Shown one piece after another: positions 1 to 7,202 of a stretch of DNA of 20,274 nucleotides (the first letter of the stretch is position 1; each line of letters starts with the position of its first letter). Under the pieces are notes generated by a model that saw only the letters and a program-made list of their open reading frames with translations, had not been told where the DNA came from and made no database searches. The stretch is from assembly GCA_964410485.1 (NCBI GenBank), contig CAYPHJ010000084.1, positions 1 to 20,274 of the forward strand. Reading direction: 5' to 3'. This DNA is from CAYPHJ01 sp964410485 (lineage in GTDB: Bacteria > Desulfobacterota > Binatia > UBA9968). A program made the translations under genes and the position numbers.

Positions 1-897
1 GTGCGAGTGCCACTGCCAAGGCGGCACCACGAAGATGTCGCCCTGCCCCCACCGGAGATTTTCGCCCTCGACTGTTGTTTGACCTGTACCACGAAACGCT
101 TGATAGACGGTTGTGCTCGTGTGGCGGTGAGGGCGGGTTTTCTCTTTCGACCTAAGGAGCTGAACCATGCACGAGAAGGTCGCCAATGTGGGGCCACCAT
201 TGGAGACGTTAACGTATTGCAACTGGATGCCGTCGTAGGGATCTCCGTCGCTTTGCTTTAAAGCAAGGAGGCTGGCGTAGATCTCATTCCATTGGTAGCG
301 GAAAGGAGGCGCCGGGTGGTCATGTTTGATCCAGGTCGGGCGCGCTCGTCCCAACACCGTAGATGAATAGTGATCGGGTTTCTCGACAGGCTGCTGCTCG
401 CGGTGGAAATTCTCTTGAAACATCGACCCGAAATAGCTCACCATGCGTACGTCCAGTCCGTCGAGCCAGATGACTGGCTCATCGGATCCGTTGTAGTGGT
501 CGTGCCAGGTCCAGTTCGGGGTGGTTATAAGATCGCCTTCTCCCATCGGGAACCGCTCTCCTTGAACGATCGTGAAGCAGTCAAGCGATCCTTTGATGAC
601 GAAGCGTATGGCAGCAGCCACGTGGCGATGGGCAGTGGCGATCTCCCCCGGTCTTACCATTTGCACGGATATGTGAATCGTATTGGTCATCGCGCCTTGA
701 AGGCTCGGATTTCTAAGCTGAATGGTTCTACGGCCGGCCTCTTTCGCGGTGATTAGCTCACCAGCCCACTTCAGCCCCTCCTCGATATCCTTCCACTTCC
801 AGAGAAACGCCTTCATTCTTTGAGAAGGGGGCTCCCAGTTCCAGTGTCCGTTTAAGTTCCGCTCCGCGAGCCATCGGTTCAGCTCTGCCAAATCCAT
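1..897 (-). CDS. Gentisate 1,2-dioxygenase, partial (3' end beyond the left edge)
   Basis: The minus frame is open from an ATG at 897 to position 1: 299 codons, with no stop inside the window. It reads as a bicupin ring-cleavage dioxygenase. The first cupin (about residues 75-150) has PGEIATAHRHVAAAIRFVIKG-type sequence with H90, H92 and a W-H-D-H segment at 131-134, matching the Fe(II) ligands of the gentisate dioxygenase family. A second cupin begins near residue 250 (RPHRHTSTTVYQAFRG, then GDIFVVPPWQWHSH). Known family role: oxygen-dependent opening of gentisate to maleylpyruvate in cytoplasmic aromatic catabolism. Full-length members have roughly 340-380 residues, so about 50-80 are probably missing. 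The start is supported by GGAGGA about five bases upstream of the ATG. No other gentisate-pathway gene is in the window. Related salicylate or 1-hydroxy-2-naphthoate dioxygenases cannot be excluded. Confidence 0.88.
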   Translation of the reverse strand, partial: MDLAELNRWLAERNLNGHWNWEPPSQRMKAFLWKWKDIEEGLKWAGELITAKEAGRRTIQLRNPSLQGAMTNTIHISVQMVRPGEIATAHRHVAAAIRFVIKGSLDCFTIVQGERFPMGEGDLITTPNWTWHDHYNGSDEPVIWLDGLDVRMVSYFGSMFQENFHREQQPVEKPDHYSSTVLGRARPTWIKHDHPAPPFRYQWNEIYASLLALKQSDGDPYDGIQLQYVNVSNGGPTLATFSCMVQLLRSKEKTRPHRHTSTTVYQAFRGTGQTTVEGENLRWGQGDIFVVPPWQWHSH

Positions 898-1524
898 GCA
901 TCCTCCGATTTCGTCGACCTGCCTACACCTGTGTTGGAAAGCGTTAAGCCGCCCGCCCTCTGCTAAAGGGTTTCCATACACGTTGCGTCGATTTGGTGTC
1001 AAGGTGGCCCTGGATTGCAATTCCAAAGCTTCTGCACGAAGGTGCTTTCCGCCAGTCTGGCAACCTTCAGGTGCATTTGCGCCGACGCAGCGTCAACCTG
1101 CGTCGCACCAACGAACAAGGTAAACAAACCTTTTTGAAGCGTAGCTTCTAAGTGGATCCGAAACTTGCCGTATCGGCTTGCAAGAGCTGAAGCTGTTCTC
1201 GTGCTAGAGTCATTCCGTTACTAAGCTATTGAGAAGAGAGCCTACGCAACAACCACTGTTGCGAAACGTGGAATACCGGTTCCGGAACCGAAGATTCGTC
1301 GGTGTTTCCGCGATACTTTACGTTCTGCACTTTCCATCATCCTTTTGGCAACCGCCTGCAGATGTGCAGCCCGGCGCCGGGCGAGAAGATTTTACCAAAG
1401 ACAATCACCCAGAGGATCGAATTGTTCGGCGCGCCTGAAACGCGCGGTCAGATCGAGAACGTCACGTCTGAGTTCTTCGCAGCGTTCCAATATGTGCCGC
1501 CTTTGTCGGATCAGGATCTTGGCA
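898..1524. other. Intergenic stretch, no recognised gene
   Basis: This is the upstream region of the minus-strand dioxygenase. The short open frames here show no family signature. The only clear structure is the stem-loop at 1083-1105. On the minus strand, about 1390-1524 gives an Arg/Glu-rich helical-looking reading (segment RRHILERCEELRRDVLDL), but it has no supported start and I could not assign it. Confidence 0.5.
1083..1105. repeat. Stem-loop upstream of the dioxygenase gene
   Basis: CGACGCAG (1083-1090) is followed by a seven-base loop and the perfect complement CTGCGTCG (1098-1105). It lies about 190 bp upstream of the dioxygenase ATG. No T-tract follows on either strand, so an intrinsic terminator is unlikely. 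An operator or structured leader is possible but unproven. Confidence 0.4.
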
Positions 1525-1608
1525 ATGAGTACACAACTCGTCATTTGGATTGACCACAGCCAACGTGATATGCCCGAAGCGCATTCAGCAGTAGACCTTA
1601 ATAGTTAA
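1525..1608 (+). pseudogene. Fragment resembling the N-terminus of a conserved WIDH-type protein
   Basis: The ATG at 1525 opens 27 codons beginning MSTQLVIWIDHSQRD and ends at TAA 1606-1608. The pattern hydrophobic-x-WIDH near the N-terminus recalls a family of small proteobacterial proteins starting M-x(4)-VWIDHKEAR, often annotated as translational machinery or eRF1-like. Those proteins are over 100 residues, so this would be only the first fifth. The link rests on about ten residues and is tentative. No ribosome-binding site is evident. A chance ORF is the main alternative. Confidence 0.3.
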
Positions 1609-1677
1609 GGTGGAGGCGGTTGCGCCTTTTCCAAGGTCCGGCTGCTTGTCACTTCAGAACCTCCTGGAGGTGTTATC

Positions 1678-2097
1678 GTGCCCATGCCGCTGGAGTATCG
1701 TAGAGCCTCAGCTCTGTTTCTGGAGTTTTTGGTTGACGCGCGGGATGCAGCGGGACTGGGCAGTACCCATCAGACGTATACTAGGGTGCAAGGGGTGCTG
1801 CAGATGTTTCGCCGCCGTCTCGATTTCCGGGATGCGATCTTGTTCGCCGGTGTGCTACCGCCGCTGCTGCGGGCGATCTTCGTTGCGGACTGGAACACAG
1901 AGGAACCTCAGCGTCAGTTTACGGATCGCGCTCTCATGACGAAGGAGGTGCAAGCACTGCGGGCCGAGCACCACCTCGCTCCGGACAACGCGATCCGGGT
2001 TGTTACCGGAGCGCTGCGGAGACAAATGGATGAGAAGCGATTGGATCAGGTGTTGTCTCGGTTGCCCGAGGGTGCGATCGAGTTCTGGCAGCCCTGA
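1678..2097 (+). CDS. DUF2267 domain protein
   Basis: This 139-residue acidic/basic helical protein matches the DUF2267 pattern: an N-terminal repeat (EYRRASALFLEFLVDARDAA, then LGSTHQTYTRVQGVLQMFRRR), the hallmark LPPLLRAIFVADW near residues 60-72, and a second repeat with VQALRAEHHL and ALRRQMDEKRLDQVLSRLP ending in FW. The function of the family is not established; members are soluble and often found near stress or phosphate-related genes. GTG at 1678 is chosen because TGGAGG (1665-1670) lies seven bases upstream; ATG at 1684 is an alternative two codons later. The SD sits in a short palindrome (ACCTCC-T-GGAGGT). The gene is a single unit: about 315 bp separate it from the cyclase gene. Confidence 0.8.
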   Translation: MPMPLEYRRASALFLEFLVDARDAAGLGSTHQTYTRVQGVLQMFRRRLDFRDAILFAGVLPPLLRAIFVADWNTEEPQRQFTDRALMTKEVQALRAEHHLAPDNAIRVVTGALRRQMDEKRLDQVLSRLPEGAIEFWQP

Positions 2098-2412
2098 GAG
2101 CGCCGACGACTTCTGTAGATAAGGTACTGGAGAGGCTGGCATGGAGAGGCAGACCGATGCGAAGACCCAGGAGGATCTAACGAAATCGCTGTACGTGGAC
2201 GCGGGACCGTGCTCTTCTTCAGAAGTACTCAAGATCGCTCACGTTGAAGGCCACCGGCGCGGTGCGATACAAGATCCGGCGGACCGCTGCGCGCTTCAAC
2301 ATGGCCAAAATGGGAAGAGCTCATCTGATAGAGTTGTTGACCCAAGCTAATTGAACGACGCTTGAATTCGATCCTGGCGTAGGTATGCTTGCTTTAATGT
2401 TTATTCCGCAAG
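2098..2412 (+). other. Intergenic stretch before the cyclase gene
   Basis: No family could be assigned. One frame (about 2190-2352) reads as a basic, helical tail containing LTLKATGAVRYKIRR and AKMGRAHLIELLTQAN, starting after a TAA without a usable start codon. It may be the 3' remnant of a lost gene. The other frame, starting at the ATG at 2141, has no recognisable features. Confidence 0.35.
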
Positions 2413-5400
2413 TTGGGTGCTGATGTGAACTGTCCCGAGTGCCGGACTAAAAATTCGGCCGATGCCGACTTCTGCGAGAATTGTGGGTCTCGGCTTGAAG
2501 TTGCCTGCACAAGTTGCGGTCGGGCAAACCATCTTAGGGCGAAGTTCTGCAAGAAATGCGGTCAGCGACTCCCGGAACCAGAAGCGGCAGATTTACCAGC
2601 CGCCCGAAAATTCGCCTCTCTCGATGCCTACACTCCCAAGCACCTTGCCGAAAAAATTCTCACTTCAAAGGCTGCTCTGGAGGGAGAACGCAAACTAGTC
2701 ACGGTGCTGTTTGCCGATATGAAGGGGTCTATGGAGTTACTCGCAGACCGTGATCCGGAAGAAGCGCGGAAGATTCTGGATCCTGTGCTCGAGGATATGA
2801 TGGAGGCTGTGCACCGCTACGAGGGAACAGTCAATCAGGTCATGGGTGATGGGATCATGGCGCTCTTCGGTGCGCCGCTCGCCCATGAGGACCACGCCGT
2901 GCGCGCGTGCTATGCAGCGCTCAGGATGCAGGAGTCGGTGAAGCGCTCTGACGGAGTCAGACGGACCGAGGGAATTCCCGTCCAGATAAGGGTAGGTTTG
3001 AACTCTGGAGAGGTTGTGGTGCGCTCCATCGGCAGCGACTTGAAGATGGACTACACAGCGGTGGGGCAGACAGCCCACCTGGCTGCGCGGATGGAGCAGT
3101 TAGCGACCCCTGGCTCCATTCTCATAACGGCTGAAACCCTGCGTTTGGTTGAGGGATATGTGGAGGTAAAACCGCTTAGGCCGGTCAGCGTAAAGGGATT
3201 GAGCGAGCCAGTGGAGGCTTATGAAGTTGCTGGGGCTGGACTCGTTCGATCTCGCATGGAAGCTGCGGCGGCACATGGGCTTTCTCGCTTCGTAGGGCGT
3301 GATGCCGAGATACGTGCTCTCCAGCAGGCTTTGGAGAAGGCTGGCGCCGGGCACGGCCAGATAGTTGCGGTCGTGGGTGAACCAGGGGTCGGCAAATCGC
3401 GTCTATTCTGGGAATTCACTCATTCGCGCCGAACAGCAGATTGGTTAATCCTTGCAAGTGGCGCGGTTTCTTACGGCAAGGCCACGCCCTACCTTCCAAT
3501 CATCGACCTTCTGAAAACATACTTCAAAATTCAAGAACGCGACAATCCTCGAGAGGCCCGCGAGAAAGTCACGGGTAAGCTTCTGACGTTAGATGATGAA
3601 TCTTTGAAGCAAAACCTGAGCAGCTTCCTGGCTCTGTTGGATATGCCTCTCGAGGACTCTGGCTGGGAGGAGCTTGATCCTCCTCAACGTCGTCAGCGGA
3701 CTCTGGACGCAGTGAAGCGTCTATTGCTTCAGGAGAGCCGTGCTCAACCTCTCGCGCTCGTTTTAGAGGATCTTCAGTGGATCGATTCCGAGACCCAATC
3801 CTTTCTGGATAGTCTGGTTGAGAGTCTCCCTGCCGCGCGGCTTCTCCTTCTGGTCAATTACCGCCCAGAGTACCAGCATGGCTGGGGAAGCAAGACATAC
3901 TATAGTCAGCTTCGGGTCGATCCTTTAGCTCTTACCAATGCGGGTGAATTGCTTCAAGCACTGCTCGGAGACGACGCAAAGCTACAGCCAGTTAAACAAC
4001 TGCTGTTTGAGAGAACTGAAGGAAATCCGTTCTTCTTGGAAGAGAGTGTCCGAACACTCGTGGAAACTAAATTCTTGATCGGGGAGCGAGCTAGCTATTG
4101 GCTCGCGAGAACACTCGAGCGCACTCAGTTGCCAGCGACAGTTCAGGCCGTATTGGCGGCCCGGATTGACCGGCTCCCGTCCGAGGAGAAGCGGCTTCTG
4201 CAATCGGCAGCGGTCATTGGCAAGGACGTGCCGTTTCCTTTGCTGCAAGCGATTACAGACCAGCCGGAACAGGAGCTTCGTAGAGGGCTCACTAAACTTC
4301 AGGCCGCTGAGTTTCTGTATGAGACAAATCTTTTTCCGGATCCGGAATACACATTTAAACACGCGCTCACTCACGAGGTGGCTTACGGCGGCCTTTTGCA
4401 GGAACGTCGTCGGGCGCTGCATGTGCGTATCGTTGAAACGATTGAGAATCTCTTTTCAGAGCGCATAACAGAACAGCTCGAGCGGCTCGCACACCACGCC
4501 CTACAGGGGGAGATGTGGCAGAAAGCGGTCGAATACCTGCACCAGGCGGGCAAGAAAGCCATCGCGCGTTCCGCTAACCCGCAGTCGATAACATACCTTG
4601 AGCAGGCCCTGCTAGCGCTCAACCATCTTCCGGAAAATCGCCAGACGATTAAAAAGGCGTTGGACATTCGAGTCGACCTCGGACCGGCTTTAATTGCCAC
4701 AAATGGTTTCTCAGCGCCTGAAGTTAAGGAAAACTACACTCGCGCACGCGTGCTGTGCGATCAGTTCGGAGAGACGCCTCAACTGTTTCCCGTGCTGTGG
4801 GGATTAGCCCGGATGCACGATATTCAAGGTGAGTTAAGGGTCGGAGCCGAACTAGGCGGGCAGCTCTTGAAGTTAGCGCAAAAGGTGCAAGACCCGGCGC
4901 TGTTGCTGGAAGCTCACCACGAGCTCTGGGCTAACTTATCTGCCCTTGGCGAGCTGACTACTGCGCGGCTGCACGTTGAACAAGGATTCCCGTTGTACGA
5001 TCCCCAAAAGCACCGACAACACGCTTTTTTGTATGGGGGGCATGATCCCGGAGTTTGCTGTGCCTTCCATGCGGCGGACTTGCTATGGCAGCTCGGCTAT
5101 CCCGACCAAGCCCTGCGAAAAAGCCGCGATTCAGTGATAATGGCTCGCGAGCTAGCTCACTCGTCTACGCTGTCTTTTGCGTTGTCTTTTGCTGCTTGGT
5201 TCCATCAATTCCGTGGCGATCGACAGGCTGTCAAAGCGCATGTGGAGGAGAATATCGCGCTCGCGACCGAGCAAGGATTTGGTGGTCGGGTACATACGGA
5301 ATTTTTGCGGGGTTGGCTTCTAGCCGAGGAGGGTGACGCTGAGGCCGGCATAACGCAGATGTCTAAGAATTTGGCTAATCAACGGTCAAGGCGAGTATCC

Positions 5401-5811
5401 CTTAGATTCGCTCATTCCGCTGCTCTGATGGCGGAGGCCCTTAGAAAGTCAACTAGAAGTTCAGAGGCGCTCACCGTAGTCACCGAGGCAATAGCCACGA
5501 GCCAACGGGCGGGCGGGCGCTATTATGAAGCTGAACTACACCGGATCAAAGGGGAGCTGCTGCTGGCTCAGACCACTCGCGCAAGCGAGGCGGCCGAGAA
5601 TTGTCTAGTTCAGGCCATTGAGATCGCTAGTCGCCAGAGCGCCAAGTCCTTGGAGCTGCGCGCAGCAATGAGCTTGAGTCGCTTGTGGCGGATGCAGGGC
5701 AAGAGGGAGCAAGCTCGAGAATTATTATCAGGCATCTACGGCTGGTTCACCGAGGGCTTCGATGCCGCGGATTTGAAAGAAGCCCAGGCTCTGCTCGAAG
5801 AACTGTCATGA
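2413..5811 (+). CDS. Zinc-ribbon / class III adenylate-guanylate cyclase / AAA ATPase / TPR-like signalling protein
   Basis: This 1132-residue cytoplasmic protein begins with two zinc ribbons (Cys 7, 10, 21, 24 and 32, 35, 46, 49). A class III cyclase domain follows (about 92-272): metal Asp in LFADMKGS (D102) and MGDGIMALFG (D146), then MDYTAVGQT near 212-220. The usual transition-state Asn is His (H222 in HLAAR) while R226 is kept. An AAA_16-type ATPase starts at FVGRDAEI (293), with Walker A GEPGVGKS (322-329) and Walker B LALVLEDLQWID (447-458). The C-terminal 450 residues are helical TPR-like repeats. Family knowledge predicts a sensor-coupled nucleotide cyclase or large signal ATPase; product and ligand are unknown. 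An in-frame TAA at 2395 limits the start to TTG 2413 or GTG 2425; neither has a strong SD, and GTG is equally likely. Confidence 0.9.
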   Translation: MGADVNCPECRTKNSADADFCENCGSRLEVACTSCGRANHLRAKFCKKCGQRLPEPEAADLPAARKFASLDAYTPKHLAEKILTSKAALEGERKLVTVLFADMKGSMELLADRDPEEARKILDPVLEDMMEAVHRYEGTVNQVMGDGIMALFGAPLAHEDHAVRACYAALRMQESVKRSDGVRRTEGIPVQIRVGLNSGEVVVRSIGSDLKMDYTAVGQTAHLAARMEQLATPGSILITAETLRLVEGYVEVKPLRPVSVKGLSEPVEAYEVAGAGLVRSRMEAAAAHGLSRFVGRDAEIRALQQALEKAGAGHGQIVAVVGEPGVGKSRLFWEFTHSRRTADWLILASGAVSYGKATPYLPIIDLLKTYFKIQERDNPREAREKVTGKLLTLDDESLKQNLSSFLALLDMPLEDSGWEELDPPQRRQRTLDAVKRLLLQESRAQPLALVLEDLQWIDSETQSFLDSLVESLPAARLLLLVNYRPEYQHGWGSKTYYSQLRVDPLALTNAGELLQALLGDDAKLQPVKQLLFERTEGNPFFLEESVRTLVETKFLIGERASYWLARTLERTQLPATVQAVLAARIDRLPSEEKRLLQSAAVIGKDVPFPLLQAITDQPEQELRRGLTKLQAAEFLYETNLFPDPEYTFKHALTHEVAYGGLLQERRRALHVRIVETIENLFSERITEQLERLAHHALQGEMWQKAVEYLHQAGKKAIARSANPQSITYLEQALLALNHLPENRQTIKKALDIRVDLGPALIATNGFSAPEVKENYTRARVLCDQFGETPQLFPVLWGLARMHDIQGELRVGAELGGQLLKLAQKVQDPALLLEAHHELWANLSALGELTTARLHVEQGFPLYDPQKHRQHAFLYGGHDPGVCCAFHAADLLWQLGYPDQALRKSRDSVIMARELAHSSTLSFALSFAAWFHQFRGDRQAVKAHVEENIALATEQGFGGRVHTEFLRGWLLAEEGDAEAGITQMSKNLANQRSRRVSLRFAHSAALMAEALRKSTRSSEALTVVTEAIATSQRAGGRYYEAELHRIKGELLLAQTTRASEAAENCLVQAIEIASRQSAKSLELRAAMSLSRLWRMQGKREQARELLSGIYGWFTEGFDAADLKEAQALLEELS

Positions 5812-5838
5812 ATTTTTGAGTACGGCGCAGGTCTCAAG

Positions 5839-5961
5839 ATGCAGTGTTCCCAATGTTCATTTGAAAATCGGCTCGGAATGGCGTTCTTCCAATGTGGAGA
5901 TCATGAGCAACAATCTGTCACGAAACAGCGCAAAGATGGTGACCTTCGGTACACTTGTTGA
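5839..5961 (+). pseudogene. Relic of a second zinc-ribbon cyclase N-terminus
   Basis: Twenty-seven bases after the cyclase stop, an ATG opens 40 codons starting MQCSQCSFENRLG and continuing AFFQCG. Many zinc-ribbon/cyclase/AAA proteins begin M-x-C-x-x-C-x-x-E-N-x-x-G-x-K-F-C-x-x-C-G. Here the third Cys is Phe and a stop follows at 5959-5961 before any cyclase sequence. The reading suggests that a tandem paralogue of the preceding gene has decayed to its first exon-sized tip. Length is short, so a small functional peptide or coincidence remains possible. Confidence 0.5.
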
Positions 5962-6084
5962 CTCACTGCGGCTTGCCTTCCCTGATCTGGACGAAGAATC
6001 CTATTCGCCTGTTCTCGAATATCTGGTTCAGTTTATTGCCGAGCCTAGCAGGATCCGACCCAAAGGAGATCGCGCTCCTAAGCG

Positions 6085-6288
6085 TTGGCCAGAGGCTGCT
6101 GTCTCGTGGGGCATCCGGAGTACTACAAGAAGTTTGAGTTCGATAACATTCCAGAACTTGTCCATGAGGGAGTGCCACCGGAAGTCTTTCTCGCACTATC
6201 TTTCGACGGGCGTACTCCGCGGGGCATTGTCACTTTCCACGAAGGATTCAAAGCGGATGGCCAACAAGTTGGTGGAGCGGACGGCTAA
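6085..6288 (+). pseudogene. GNAT-family N-acetyltransferase, C-terminal remnant
   Basis: The frame contains LVGHPEYYKKFEFDNIPEL and, later, GVPPEVFLALSFDG followed by GIVTFHEGF. This is the signature of the C-terminal half of YhbS-like GNAT acetyltransferases (GHPEYYxRFGF, vPxexFmaLxL, GxVxYHpaF). The acetyl-CoA-binding (R/Q)xxGxG/A segment should lie just upstream but is not in frame; a neighbouring frame offers LLSVGQRLLSRG near 6070-6105, which suggests a frameshift. The TAA at 6286-6288 falls inside the attC-like site. About half the protein is missing, so it is called broken. Acetyltransferases are common integron cassette cargo, which fits the adjoining site. Confidence 0.65.
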
Positions 6289-6314
6289 CGCCGCCGCTCA
6301 CCATGGCGTTAGCC
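6259..6314 (+). other. attC-like integron cassette recombination site (56 bp)
   Basis: The sequence folds as an attC. The outer boxes are GGCCAAC (6259-6265) and GTTAGCC (6308-6314), complementary except for one position. Unpaired four-base spacers AAGT and TGGC come next. An inner stem then pairs TGGT (6270-6273) with ACCA (6300-6303) and GAGCGG (6275-6280) with CCGCTC (6294-6299), with an extrahelical G at 6274. A bulged A and a CGGC/GCCG tip close on a TAAC loop. GTTAGCC differs from the GTTRRRY core consensus at one base. Unpaired central spacers and an extrahelical G are diagnostic features of attC. It lies at the end of an acetyltransferase remnant, as expected. No integrase gene is in the window. 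Confidence 0.65.
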
Positions 6315-6326
6315 AGGGAAATTGAT

Positions 6327-6667
6327 ATGCGCATTGAGTTCAAGTTATTCCAGCGGTTGGTTGGCTTTGCTGCAACAGCGGGCGGACCAACGGAGAACGT
6401 AGCGGTTGTACCATCAGATCTGATTCCTCCCAGCGACGCTTTTCGTCTGACTCAGGCCCTCGAGCATCTTCAGAGTGGTTTTTTAGTTTTATCCCCGGCT
6501 TTCCACCTCCCGGGATCATCGACCATCTGCTCCTGGTCATCAGAAACGACCTCTCGGGAGTAGCCCACATAAACGAGCTGAATTTCGAGGCGCAAGTTAA
6601 AGTAAACCGCGCCATAGAGCAGCGACGACGGCATTTCGCTACGAAGGAGTCTACAGATTCGAACTAA
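6327..6667 (+). pseudogene. Unassigned broken frame following the attC-like site
   Basis: An ATG 13 bases past the attC-like site opens MRIEFKLFQRLVGFAATAG and continues for roughly 55 codons with EHLQSGFLVL. A second frame carries on with GFPPPGIIDHLLLVIRNDLS and NELNFEAQVKVNRAIEQRRR, ending at TAA 6665-6667. Each half looks protein-like, and together they would give about 113 residues if joined by a shift near 6480-6510. I recognise no family. The position matches that of a cassette ORF, which normally starts soon after the preceding attC. It could also be two unrelated shadows. Confidence 0.3.
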
Positions 6668-6970
6668 GTGCAAACGGTACGACTACAGCGGGCCGATGCG
6701 CAATCTCCTACGGTGATTCCGGAGCGAATGGATCCATTCTTAACTGCCGGCATCAAGGTGGCGAGATTACAGGAACGGCTGGCCCTCCCCTTGCCGGATA
6801 TCTGCAAGTCATTTGGTCGTTCGATGGAAAGCGGGTGAAAGAAACCTGGAGGAGCGGTTCTTTACACTGTCTCGCTGCCTCCACCATACAAGCGGAATAC
6901 CCCAAATGTCCCGAGCATGAAACCGCCAGACGTTTAGATCGCAATGCCGTAACGAGAGGAGGACCAACAA
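6601..6970 (+). other. Start-less open frame, unrecognised protein remnant
   Basis: After TAA 6598-6600 this frame stays open for over 120 codons but contains no convincing start codon. The best segment reads FRYEGVYRFELSANG, then GRCAISYGDSGANGSILNC and GYLQVIWSFDGKRVKETW, a beta-rich composition that looks genuinely coding. GTG at 6835 is the only late alternative start and has no SD. It runs into the frame of the tautomerase. I cannot name the family; it is probably the 3' body of another degraded gene. Confidence 0.3.
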
Positions 6971-7188
6971 ATGCCCTCGTTGAAATCAAAGTCTTTGAAG
7001 GTGAGCTCACGGGAGAACAGAAATAGACGCTCATTCAGAAAATCACAGATGCCGTAACGACCGTTACCAGTGAGAAGCTTCGAGATGTGACGTGGGTGAT
7101 TGTCGACGAGATGAAGAGTGGGAGTTGGGGTGTCGGAGGAAACGCGTTAGGGGTAGAGGACGTTAGAAAGATCATCCGTGGAGGCTGA
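6971..7188 (+). pseudogene. 4-oxalocrotonate tautomerase-family gene with frameshift and in-frame stop
   Basis: A strong SD (AGGAGG, about 6956-6961) precedes ATG 6971. The next bases would give Met-Pro and then, after one missing base, LVEIKVFEGELTGEQK. A TAG at 7024-7026 interrupts, and the same frame continues LIQKITDAVTTV, DVTWVIVDEMKSGSWGVGG and ends at TGA 7186. The joined product, about 72 residues, matches small tautomerases with catalytic Pro1 and the conserved VxWVVIDEVxxGxWGxGG region. These enzymes isomerise enol/keto acids during aromatic meta-cleavage. The TAG probably replaced a CAG Gln codon by one transition. Two independent lesions in 220 bp argue for a true pseudogene; two sequencing errors are the alternative. 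Confidence 0.8.
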
Positions 7189-7202
7189 TGCCAAAAAGCT
7201 GA

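Noticed and set aside
973..1002. TTGACA and TATGGA on the minus strand, 18 bases apart, as a promoter for the dioxygenase.
   Set aside because: The -10 hexamer matches the consensus at only three positions and the leader would be 75 bases; too weak to list.
1612..1630. AGGCG-GTTG-CGCCT followed by TTTT as a terminator.
   Set aside because: The stem is only five bases and no supported gene lies directly upstream.
7146..7152. GTTAGGG as an attC core.
   Set aside because: It lies within conserved tautomerase coding sequence and has no partner box.
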